From Gluconobacter albidus (GTDB lineage Bacteria; Pseudomonadota; Alphaproteobacteria; Acetobacterales; Acetobacteraceae), in the NCBI RefSeq assembly GCF_002723915.1, contig NZ_BEWL01000011.1:1-64000 (forward strand): DNA of 64,000 bases. The letters run 5' to 3'. The number at the start of each line of letters is the position of its first letter. Positions within the stretch are counted from its first letter, which is position 1. Below are positions 18,927-28,034 of the stretch, one piece after another. The notes below the pieces were generated by a model, which worked only from the letters and a program-made list of their open reading frames with translations, did not search any database and was not told where the DNA came from. The position numbers and the translations under genes were made by a program.

Positions 18927-21431
18927 ATGCCCATGCACAAGTGTTTTGGTCCCAAGGCTTTCTTGATGTGCGGCGCAGCCCTCAGCACAATCGTATCACT
19001 CAGCCCGGCTGCACTGGGCGCGACGACGCGGGCCAGAACGCCAGTACATTCCTCCCCCGCCAAGAGCCGCAAACAGATCACGGCGCGCCCGGCCGCAAAG
19101 CCCCCCCAGGCGCCCACACGCCATTCAATCGTTTCGAAATCCGCTCCTGAAGAAATGCGCGTTACCGGCACGGCAACCACCGGCCAATCCGTGATGAACA
19201 CCTCGACGCCGGTTCACAGCACCACACAGGTCACAGTCGTTTCGGGCGCGCAGCTTCTGGCCACCGGCCAGACAAATGTCATGCAGGCACTGGCGCAGGC
19301 ATCGGCATCCATCACGTCCCCACCCCAGTCCGGCGTCGGAAACAGCGGCTTCATCCAGACCATGCAGCTTCGCGGCCAGTCCGCCGACGATACGCTCATC
19401 CTCGTCAACGGACACCGCCGCCATATCGGTGCCAATTTCAACGCCAATGCCGGCCCCAACTGGGGCACCGAACCCACCGACATCTCCCTGATCCCGATTT
19501 CGGCAATCGACCACATCGAGGTCATTACCGAAGGTGCCACCGCACTCTACGGTCAGGACGCTCTGGCAGGTGCGGTCAACATCGTCCTCAAGCAGCGTAC
19601 GCATGGCGGCTCCATCAATTTCCAGAACAGTGGTTTTTACGCCGGTGACGGGCAGGCGCTGAACGGTTACGCGGATTGGGCCACAGCACTTGGTAAAAAC
19701 GGCGGCTATCTCGACCTGGCGGCGCAGGTTACCCACCAGCTTCCCACCAACCGCAGCGGCCTTTTCGTGGGACAGCTGTATCCGGTCGGCGATTCCCGCA
19801 ACGAAACAGCCAGCCGCGATGTGCAGCGCGGCCTCGGTATTCCAAAATCAACGCTGGAAACCATCAGCGAAAACATGGCGATCCCGCTGAACGAAAACCT
19901 CAGCCTCTACAGCACTTCGACTTTCAGCCACCGCAAGGCTCATGTGGCCGAAACCTACCGCAGTGCCGGAAACAGCCTGACCAACATCAATCTCTGGCCC
20001 AATGGCGCACAGCCCTATATCGGCATGGACCAGTACGACTTCGAAACAGACAACGGCATCAAGGCGCATAAATTCGGCTTCGCCTGGGACGCTTACGTCA
20101 ATTACGGCCGTGACGATCAGGCCTATTCCACCCTCGACAGCAACAACATGTCTCTCGGCGATGCCAGCCCGCGCGATTTTTATGACGGCAAAACCATCAC
20201 TTCAGAGCTTTCGACCGGCCTGCGCGGCTCACGCTTCTTCAACACGTCATGGCTGCCCAAGCCGATTGCCCTGCGCTTTGGCGGCGAATATCGCCGTGAC
20301 ACCTTCCAGATGACCGAAGGCGAAGAAGCCTCATGGGTCGGCCTCGGCGCAACCGACCACGCCGGCAACGTCCCGCTCGCCGTCACCAACCGTGGACGCG
20401 ACATCTATGACGGCAACGTCAACCTCGATTTTTACGTCACGAAAAAATGGGAATGGTCCCTCGGCGGTCGTGCCACGAGCTACAACCATCTCGCCACCGT
20501 CACGACCGGCTCGATCGGAACGCGCTACAACTTCAACAAACACTGGGCCATCCGCGCCAGCATCAACACCGGTTATCGCCCGCCAACACTGGGCCAGACC
20601 TATTATTTCTATAACGCCCCCTTCGCCAACTACGCCGTGGACCAGCTTCCCAACAGCAGCGCCGCCGCAAAGGCGCTCGGCGCAGGTCACATCAAGGGTG
20701 AATATTCCCGCAACTACAGCATCGGCATCGACGCCACGCCCCTCAAGGACTGGAACGTCACCGCAAACCTGTATTACATCGCGATCAATGACCGTCTGGC
20801 CAGCACCACGACCCTCGGCGGCGCAGGTGTGGCCGACATTCTCGAGGCTTCAGGCCTGAACAACGTCACCTACGCCTCCTATTACACAAACCCCGTCAAC
20901 ACCCAGACCTACGGCGGTGACATCGACACCAACTACACCCTGCACACCAAACGCGCCGGCACGTTCCGCTTCGACTTCACATTCAACTACTCCGACAACG
21001 AAATCCGCAGCCGCAACAAGACCCCTGCCGTCCTGTCAAACATGGGCCTGTCCACGTTCAACACCTATGCCGAAGAAATGCTTCTGCACTCCGCACCAAA
21101 GAACCGCGAAAACCTCACGGTCAACTGGAATTACGGCAAGTGGAACGTCATGGTGCAGGAACAGCGCTACGGCTCCATCATCTTCCTCGCCAGCCCCACG
21201 GCGGCCCCGATGGAACAGCGCCCGGCTTTCCTGACCAACATGTCCGTCAGCTACAAGATCCTGCCGAAATGGAGCGTCACGGTAGGCGCGAACAACCTGG
21301 GCAACAAATACCCGACCCGCGTCCCCAAGGCGACCGCAGCACCGCTCTTCAACGAATACAAATATGCCTACTATTCGCCTTACGGCTTCAACGGCGGCAT
21401 GTACTATGTCCAGACCGGCCTGACTTTCTAA
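18927..21431 (+). CDS. TonB-dependent outer-membrane receptor heading the 5-oxoprolinase operon
   Basis: Outer-membrane TonB-dependent transporter of about 834 residues. It has a signal peptide (CGAALSTIVSLSPAALGA), a basic linker, a plug (TMQLRGQSADDTLILVNGHRR, YGQDALAGAVNIVLK) and a long barrel. Starts at 18927 and 18933 are both possible: GGAGG serves the first and GAGGA the second. It is a clear paralogue of the receptor at 38209-40782, sharing for example QNSGFYAGDGQ and VNGxRRH motifs. It sits directly upstream of an MFS carrier and pxpB-pxpC-pxpA on the same strand, so it probably brings in the compound these genes degrade. Confidence 0.92.
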   Translation: MPMHKCFGPKAFLMCGAALSTIVSLSPAALGATTRARTPVHSSPAKSRKQITARPAAKPPQAPTRHSIVSKSAPEEMRVTGTATTGQSVMNTSTPVHSTTQVTVVSGAQLLATGQTNVMQALAQASASITSPPQSGVGNSGFIQTMQLRGQSADDTLILVNGHRRHIGANFNANAGPNWGTEPTDISLIPISAIDHIEVITEGATALYGQDALAGAVNIVLKQRTHGGSINFQNSGFYAGDGQALNGYADWATALGKNGGYLDLAAQVTHQLPTNRSGLFVGQLYPVGDSRNETASRDVQRGLGIPKSTLETISENMAIPLNENLSLYSTSTFSHRKAHVAETYRSAGNSLTNINLWPNGAQPYIGMDQYDFETDNGIKAHKFGFAWDAYVNYGRDDQAYSTLDSNNMSLGDASPRDFYDGKTITSELSTGLRGSRFFNTSWLPKPIALRFGGEYRRDTFQMTEGEEASWVGLGATDHAGNVPLAVTNRGRDIYDGNVNLDFYVTKKWEWSLGGRATSYNHLATVTTGSIGTRYNFNKHWAIRASINTGYRPPTLGQTYYFYNAPFANYAVDQLPNSSAAAKALGAGHIKGEYSRNYSIGIDATPLKDWNVTANLYYIAINDRLASTTTLGGAGVADILEASGLNNVTYASYYTNPVNTQTYGGDIDTNYTLHTKRAGTFRFDFTFNYSDNEIRSRNKTPAVLSNMGLSTFNTYAEEMLLHSAPKNRENLTVNWNYGKWNVMVQEQRYGSIIFLASPTAAPMEQRPAFLTNMSVSYKILPKWSVTVGANNLGNKYPTRVPKATAAPLFNEYKYAYYSPYGFNGGMYYVQTGLTF

Positions 21432-21482
21432 GATTTTTCCAAAGACAGACCGACTGAGATCCACCGGAAAGAGGCGCATTTC

Positions 21483-22724
21483 TTGCAGACAGTTCCAGAA
21501 GATCGCCGGCCTTTCCGGTTCGTCATATACGCCCTCACCATCACCATGTGCGTGATCTGCTACGGAGACCGGGCCGCCCTGTCCGTGGGCATGCCCCAGA
21601 TCGCCCATGAATTTGCCCTCACACCGGGGGAGACGGGCTGGGTCCTCTCCAGCTTCCTCTGGTCCTATTTCATCCTGAACCTGCCCAGCGCGATCCTTCT
21701 GGACCGCTTCGGCGTGCGGATCATCGGTGCGGCCGCCGTAGCCCTGTGGTCGCTCGCCATGATCCTCGGCAGCCTGACCGCCACCGTCCCGGCCTTCATC
21801 GCCACCCGCATCCTGCTGGGCGTCGGAGAAGCCCCCACCTTCGCACTCGGCAACAAGGTCGTCCGGGCCTGGGCGCCGCTACACGAACGTGGGCTTATGA
21901 TGACCGCCTTCATCTGCGGCATCCCCATCGGGCTGGCCTGCGGTGCCGCCTCGGGCGGGTGGCTGATTGCCCATTACGGCTGGCGCCCGGCATTTTCGTT
22001 GCTCGGCGCGCTGGGGCTGGTCTGGTCCGTGGTCTGGCTCCTGACCCACCCGCGCCCCGCACGCGGCACACAGGCCACATCCTTTTCCCTGATCTCGGTG
22101 CCGACCCTGTTCCGCTCCTCGGCTTTCTGGGGCATCGTGATCGCGCAGTGCTGCGCCAATTATGCCAACTTCCTGCTGATGTCCTGGCTGCCGATCATCA
22201 TGCGCCAGACCCTGCATCTCGGCACCGAACAGTCCGGAGCCTATACGGCCTGCTGCTATGTCGGCGCGGCCATCCTCTCGATCACGGCTGGAAAAATCGG
22301 CGAAACGCTCGTTCGCGGATCAAACCTTTCTCTGGGAGGGCGCCGAAAGGTCGTGTGCCTGTACCTCGTTCTGGCCTCTTCCATGGGGTTTCTGCCGCTC
22401 TGCGGAACGGCCGCGACCATCATTCCGCTCCTCGCCGTCTCCATGGCCTTCATGGCAGGCGGAACGGGGGCCAACATGGCCCTCCTGGCGGACCTGCTTG
22501 TGGAAGACGAAATCCTCGGCTCCGTGACCGGCCTGACCCTGACCTTCTCCAACGGCCTCGGCATTCTGGCCCCGGTCATGACGGGATATCTGCTTCAGGC
22601 CACCGGCAATTTCCACGGCGTTTTCTACATCACAGGCATCATCATCCTGTGCGGCGCGCTGGCCGCTGCCCTCCTTCCCCGGCGGCCGTTCCATGGCCGC
22701 ACCCAGCCGGATCAGACTGCATGA
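21483..22724 (+). CDS. MFS transporter, anion/cation symporter (ACS) type
   Basis: Inner-membrane carrier of 413 residues with 12 predicted membrane helices. The N-terminus shows YGDRAALSVGMPQIAHEF followed by SYFILNLPSAILLDRFGVR, the ACS family signature seen in hexuronate, galactonate and phthalate symporters, which carry organic anions. The start is TTG at 21483, supported by GAGG at 8-base spacing; the next ATG would fall inside the first helix. The stop overlaps the pxpB start by ATGA. Given the operon, uptake of 5-oxoproline or a related carboxylated amide is likely, but the substrate is inferred. Confidence 0.9.
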   Translation: MQTVPEDRRPFRFVIYALTITMCVICYGDRAALSVGMPQIAHEFALTPGETGWVLSSFLWSYFILNLPSAILLDRFGVRIIGAAAVALWSLAMILGSLTATVPAFIATRILLGVGEAPTFALGNKVVRAWAPLHERGLMMTAFICGIPIGLACGAASGGWLIAHYGWRPAFSLLGALGLVWSVVWLLTHPRPARGTQATSFSLISVPTLFRSSAFWGIVIAQCCANYANFLLMSWLPIIMRQTLHLGTEQSGAYTACCYVGAAILSITAGKIGETLVRGSNLSLGGRRKVVCLYLVLASSMGFLPLCGTAATIIPLLAVSMAFMAGGTGANMALLADLLVEDEILGSVTGLTLTFSNGLGILAPVMTGYLLQATGNFHGVFYITGIIILCGALAAALLPRRPFHGRTQPDQTA

Positions 22725-23362
22725 CCCGTATTCACATGGCAGGCGCGGGCGGCCTCCTGCTGGACGCCGCCGACGGCCCGTTCAGCGACACGACACAGCG
22801 CCGCATCTGGGCCACCAGCCGCGAACTGAACACCCGGCCAGACGTCCTCCAGACAATCCCCGGCGTCAACAACCTTCTCGTCACGTTCGACGCCGTACAG
22901 ACTGACCCTTCCGCCATGGAAGAGCTGCTCCGGACCGTCTGGACACAGGCCTCTGCCGAAGAGGTGCCGTCCCGCGAGATCGTGGTGCCGGTCGTCTATG
23001 GCGGGGCATTCGGCGAAGATCTGGCGCTCGTCGCCCGCTTCGCCAACCTGACGGAAGAGGAAACCATCAACGCCCACATGGCCGGTCGCTACAGCGTCGC
23101 CGCCATCGGCGCCATGGCGGGTTTCGTGTACCTGACCGGACTGGACCCGCGTCTGGCCATCCCCCGCCGCGACTCCCCGCGTCTGCGGGTGGAGGAAGGG
23201 GCTGTGGTCATCGGCGGCGGCCACGCAGGCATGATGCCCTGCACCTCGCCGTCTGGCTGGCATATCCTCGGCCGGACGGATCTGTGCCTGTTCGACGCCT
23301 TCCGTCCCGAGCCCGGCCTGCTGCGTCTGGGCGACACCGTCCGTTTTGTGAGGGCCTCATGA
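22721..23362 (+). CDS. pxpB: 5-oxoprolinase subunit PxpB (KipI/allophanate hydrolase subunit 1 family)
   Basis: Subunit of the prokaryotic ATP-dependent 5-oxoprolinase PxpABC, which opens 5-oxo-L-proline to glutamate. The 213-residue protein begins MTRIHMAGAGGLLLDA and has the family core REIVVPVVYGGAFGEDL, MAGRYSVAAIGAMAGFVYLTGLDP, LAIPRRDSPRL and a terminal LFDAFRPEPGLLRLGDTVRF. The start ATG 22721 overlaps the MFS stop (ATGA), and the stop overlaps the pxpC start in the same way, so translation is coupled. KipI also resembles part of the carboxyltransferase domain of urea carboxylase, which matters because biotin carboxylase and carrier genes lie just downstream. Confidence 0.9.
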   Translation: MTRIHMAGAGGLLLDAADGPFSDTTQRRIWATSRELNTRPDVLQTIPGVNNLLVTFDAVQTDPSAMEELLRTVWTQASAEEVPSREIVVPVVYGGAFGEDLALVARFANLTEEETINAHMAGRYSVAAIGAMAGFVYLTGLDPRLAIPRRDSPRLRVEEGAVVIGGGHAGMMPCTSPSGWHILGRTDLCLFDAFRPEPGLLRLGDTVRFVRAS

Positions 23363-24330
23363 TCGAAATCCTGACCGGCTCCTCCCTCAACACCATTCAG
23401 GATTTCGGCCGTCCTCACGCCATGGCCATGGGCGTGGCGCAGGGCGGCGCCATGGACCGTCTGGCCCTGAGCCACGGCAACCTGCTCCTCGACAATCCGG
23501 TGGACGCCGCCGGGATTGAGATCGTATTTTTCCCCTTCCGCGTGCGCTTTCACGCCGAGACGTCCTTTGCCGTCACCGGTGCCGCCTGCCCCGCCACGCT
23601 GGACGACCTGAAACTCCCACGCGACTGGGCCATCACCGCCAGACCCGGCCAGACTCTGACGCTCCGCGCGCCGGAACAGGGCGCCCGCGCCTATCTGACA
23701 TTCCGGGGCGGTCTGGACGTGCCCCCGGTTCTGGGCGCGCGTTCGACGGATCTCAAAGGCGGCTTCGGCGGCCTTGAGGGGCGCGCCCTGCAGAAAGGCG
23801 ACCGCCTCTCCTGCCTCGCAGCCTCCACACTGCGCATGCCCGCCGCAGGCTACGGTCTCACGCGCCCCTGCCCGCTTCCCCCCGCAGACCGCACCCGGAT
23901 CCGCGTCCTGCCTGCCGCCGAACATGACGTCTTCACGCCCGAAAGCCTGCAAACCTTCCACTCCGCAGCCTGGACCCTGACCCCCAGCGCAAACCGCATG
24001 GGCTATCGGCTCGAAGGGCAGAACGTTCTGAAACTCTCACGGCCGCTCAGCCTGTTTTCCCACGGCATCCTTCCCGGAACCGTTCAGGTGCCGCCCGCAG
24101 GCCAGCCGATCATCCAGATGATGGATGCCAATACCTGCGGCGGCTATCCCAAGATCGCCACCGTCATTGCGCCGGACCTGCGCCTGCTGTCCCAAACAGT
24201 CGTCGGCACACCTGTCCATTTCGAAACCATCACGCGCGATGACGCGGTGCAGATTATCCGGCGGGAAGCTGCGGAGTTGATTCGGCTTGCTGCCGAAATC
24301 GCCACACTCCGCACACAGCTCGTTTTCTGA
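23359..24330 (+). CDS. pxpC: 5-oxoprolinase subunit PxpC (KipA/allophanate hydrolase subunit 2 family)
   Basis: Partner of PxpB; the two form the heteromeric ATP-using part of 5-oxoprolinase. 323 residues with the family marks GSSLNTIQDFGRPHAMAMGVAQGGAMD, LLLDNPVDAAGIEI, AYLTFRGGLDVPPVLGARSTDL, FTPESLQTF, NRMGYRLEG and SHGILPGTVQVPPAGQPIIQMMD. The start at 23359 overlaps the pxpB stop by 4 bases. Homologous to the second half of the carboxyltransferase region of urea carboxylase. It is followed after 54 bases by pxpA. Confidence 0.92.
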   Translation: MIEILTGSSLNTIQDFGRPHAMAMGVAQGGAMDRLALSHGNLLLDNPVDAAGIEIVFFPFRVRFHAETSFAVTGAACPATLDDLKLPRDWAITARPGQTLTLRAPEQGARAYLTFRGGLDVPPVLGARSTDLKGGFGGLEGRALQKGDRLSCLAASTLRMPAAGYGLTRPCPLPPADRTRIRVLPAAEHDVFTPESLQTFHSAAWTLTPSANRMGYRLEGQNVLKLSRPLSLFSHGILPGTVQVPPAGQPIIQMMDANTCGGYPKIATVIAPDLRLLSQTVVGTPVHFETITRDDAVQIIRREAAELIRLAAEIATLRTQLVF

Positions 24331-24384
24331 TGCCCCATCCTGTTTTCACGGCCCTGTTTTTCCATGTCCGGGAGTTCTGACACC

Positions 24385-25149
24385 ATGACCGCCAAAACCA
24401 TCGACCTGAACGCCGATCTGGGCGAGAGCTTCGGCCATTACACAATGGGCAATGACAGCGCGATGCTGGACATCGTGACCTCCGCCAACGTCGCCTGCGG
24501 CTTTCACGGCGGCGACCCGGAAGTCATGGCCGAGACCTTCCGCATCGCACGCGAAAAAGGCGTCTCCGTCGGCTCCCATCCCGGCTTCCCGGACCTGTGG
24601 GGCTTCGGACGCCGCGTCATGCCCTTCACACCCGCCCAGATCGAACGGATCGTGGCCTACCAGATGGGCGCGGCCCAGGCCCTCGCCACCTATTCCGGCC
24701 ACCGCATAACCTACATGAAAACCCATGGCGCGCTGGGCAACCTGACCGAACGCGATCCCGCCGTTGCCGAAGCCATCGTCAATGCGGTCAAGGCGGTCGA
24801 TCCGAACCTCCCCATCATGGCCATCGCCCTGAGCCATCTGGACCGCATCGGACGCGAGCGGGGCCTGACCGTGTTCTCGGAAATCTTCGCGGACCGCGCC
24901 TATACGGAAGACGGACATCTCGTCTCGCGCAAGGAGCCGGGAGCGGTCCTGCATGATGCCGAATTCGCGGCCGCCCGCGCCGTGCGCATGGTGCAGGCCG
25001 GCGCCATCGAAACCATCTCCGGAAAAATGCTGCCGACCCGCATTGATACGATCTGCGTGCATGGGGACAACGCGGAATCCGTGGATGTCGCCCGCAAGGT
25101 CCGCGCGGGCTTCGAAGCCGCGGGCATCACTTTGCGCGCCCTGACCTGA
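24385..25149 (+). CDS. pxpA: 5-oxoprolinase subunit PxpA (LamB/YcsF family)
   Basis: Catalytic-type subunit of PxpABC 5-oxoprolinase, 254 residues. Family signatures are unmistakable: DLNADLGESFG at the N-terminus, TSANVACGFHGGDP, GSHPGFPDLWGFGRR, YMKTHGALGN, FSEIFADRAY and ICVHGDN near the C-terminus. ATG 24385 was chosen because GGAG lies 10 bases upstream; an in-frame ATG at 24364 lacks one. Gene order here is B, C, A rather than A first. A biotin carrier gene follows after 25 bases, so the operon continues into a carboxylase module. Confidence 0.93.
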   Translation: MTAKTIDLNADLGESFGHYTMGNDSAMLDIVTSANVACGFHGGDPEVMAETFRIAREKGVSVGSHPGFPDLWGFGRRVMPFTPAQIERIVAYQMGAAQALATYSGHRITYMKTHGALGNLTERDPAVAEAIVNAVKAVDPNLPIMAIALSHLDRIGRERGLTVFSEIFADRAYTEDGHLVSRKEPGAVLHDAEFAAARAVRMVQAGAIETISGKMLPTRIDTICVHGDNAESVDVARKVRAGFEAAGITLRALT

Positions 25150-25174
25150 AGCAGACCGGAAAGCCAACCGCCCC

Positions 25175-25619
25175 ATGATCCCCGATCTCAAGATCCTCGA
25201 CGCCCTGATGGCCCGGATGCAGGCGCTGGGCATTACCGAACTCGACTATTCCCGCGACGGCGAGCACATCCGTCTGGTGCGCGGCGCACAGGACAGCAGC
25301 CCCCAGCCGACCAGCCCGGCCCCGGCGGCCGCAGCCTCCACGCTTTCTGTCCTCGAAAAAGCCTCCGCTCCGGCCAAAACCGAAACCACGATCGACGCCC
25401 CCATGCACGGCCAGTTCTACGCCTCCCCGGCCCCGGATGCGCCGCCTTTCGTCAAGCCGGGCGACATCGTGGCGGAAGGACAACCGCTCTATATTCTCGA
25501 AGTCATGAAAACACTCTCGCGCATCGAGGCCGAGTTCTCCTGCCGGATCGTCGCCGTGCTGGCCGCGAATGCAGATGCCGTCTCCCCCGGAACGCCGCTC
25601 TTCACCGTGGAGCCACTCG

Positions 25620-25627
<8 letters not shown>
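25175..25627 (+). CDS. Biotin carboxyl carrier protein (AccB-like)
   Basis: Carries the biotin arm of a biotin-dependent carboxylase. 150 residues: an AccB-like N-terminal helix region (LKILDALMARMQALGITEL, then DGEHIRLVRG), an Ala/Pro-rich linker, and a C-terminal biotinyl domain with APMHGQFYASPAPDAP and the biotinylation motif EVMK, in which Lys112 is the acceptor. It overlaps the biotin carboxylase gene by 8 bases. Because it is in the pxp operon rather than with fatty-acid genes, it probably serves a dedicated carboxylase; housekeeping acetyl-CoA carboxylase is the alternative, but no carboxyltransferase accA or accD is present. Confidence 0.88.
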
Positions 25628-26986
<1,359 letters not shown>

Positions 26987-26990
<4 letters not shown>

Positions 26991-27385
26991 CTTTTCTTGA
27001 AGACCTTCTGAACGACCTTCCCGAACTGGTTGGCCGGATGAGACATCACGATGTCCGTCATGTTTCTCTGAAAAACGGGACAGGCGCGCTTGCCCTGACA
27101 CTGTCGGAGAACGCCGGTCAGACGCCTCCGGCGCACCCTGTCGCCCCACCCGCAAAAGCGGAAAACACGCCCGTTCCCAGCCCCGAAATGGGCGTATTCC
27201 GCTCAAACGGGCTGGGTGAAAACCACCCCGTTCGCTCCGGCGAGATCGTGGGTTTTGTCGAGGCAGGCCCCCTCCGCCTGCCCGTTACCGCCACGGCAGA
27301 CGGCACGCTCGGCCCCGCGCTGATCGGGGATGGCTGCGTCGTAGGCTATCATGACGTGCTCTTCCGGATTCACCCGGATGGCTGA
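26987..27385 (+). CDS. Biotinyl/lipoyl-domain-like protein lacking the biotin lysine
   Basis: A 132-residue protein translationally coupled to the biotin carboxylase gene (ATGA overlap). It has the same layout as AccB: a helical N-terminus (FLEDLLNDLPELVGRMR, then VSLKNGTGALALTL), a Pro/Ala linker, and a C-terminal beta domain. Aligned without gaps to the carrier encoded upstream, the biotinylation motif EVMK becomes EAGP, with Pro95 where biotinyl-lysine should be. It therefore cannot be biotinylated in the usual way and may be a structural or regulatory partner of the carboxylase or a degenerating duplicate. Similar non-modifiable carriers may be overlooked in other genomes. Confidence 0.7.
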
Positions 27386-27388
27386 GAC

Positions 27389-27410
27389 GCCGCGTTCAGA
27401 GAGACGCGGC
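27389..27410. terminator. Possible hairpin between convergent genes
   Basis: GCCGCGT and ACGCGGC form a 7-bp stem with an 8-base loop just after the carrier-like gene and overlapping the end of the convergent regulator gene. It lacks a T-tract on either strand, so terminator function is only possible. Confidence 0.3.
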
Positions 27411-27959
27411 AGACCGCGACGCCTGCTCGTAAAAGCCCGTCAGCACACGCAGCGCCTTGGCAACCTCGGCGATCGTGACGCCGCCGACTTCCCGGTTCTG
27501 GGGAATATGCTCCAACAGGCAGATCCGGCGCAGACGCGCATATTCCATGCAGACTTCCCGCCCCTTCTGTGTGGTGGTGACGAAGACTTCCTTGCCATGC
27601 CGCCTGCGCCGGATCAGCCCGTGTTCGTCGAGCTTCTTCATCGCGTAGTTCAGGTAATGCCGCTCGGACAGGTTCAGGGTGAACATCAGGTCCGCAATGC
27701 TCTTCTCGCGGTTCCGGTGATTGACGCTATGCAGAATGAGCGTGTCGAGCGCCGAGAGATCCGGCAGACCCGCCGCCGCCATCCCCCGAGACATCCAGCG
27801 ATGAAACGCATGGTTCACGACAGTCAGGGCAAATTCGAATTCGCTCAGATCCTCGTTGCCCGGCACCGCCAGATGCGACGAGGACACGATGAAGGCCCGT
27901 TCCATATCCGCAACATCCGGCATCGCCGGCGCAGGGCTCTCGGTTTTCCCGTCCTTCAT
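27396..27959 (-). CDS. Winged-helix (MarR-like) transcriptional regulator
   Basis: A 187-residue predicted DNA-binding protein. The middle holds a MarR-type winged helix: LSALDTLILHSVNHRNREKSIADLMFTLNLSERHYLNYAMKKLDEHGLIRRRRHGKEVFVTTTQKG, flanked by helices probably used for dimerisation. It is transcribed towards the pxp operon end and away from hyuA, across 75 bases, so it likely controls hyuAB and itself. In that gap the heptamer CCCGATA occurs twice in direct orientation (27991-27997 and 28014-28020), a weak operator candidate. Effector unknown. Confidence 0.85.
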   Translation of the reverse strand: MKDGKTESPAPAMPDVADMERAFIVSSSHLAVPGNEDLSEFEFALTVVNHAFHRWMSRGMAAAGLPDLSALDTLILHSVNHRNREKSIADLMFTLNLSERHYLNYAMKKLDEHGLIRRRRHGKEVFVTTTQKGREVCMEYARLRRICLLEHIPQNREVGGVTIAEVAKALRVLTGFYEQASRSAASL

Positions 27960-28034
27960 GGTTCGTCCTCTCCGTCAGCGAACATCTCTTCCCGATATCC
28001 TATTGCACTCTAACCCGATACGGAAAACACAGGC

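Noticed and set aside
21746-22720. Long upstream extension of the pxpB frame through the MFS gene
   Set aside because: The Arg/Pro/His-rich reading is the shadow of the MFS gene in another frame; pxpB starts at the ATGA overlap at 22721.
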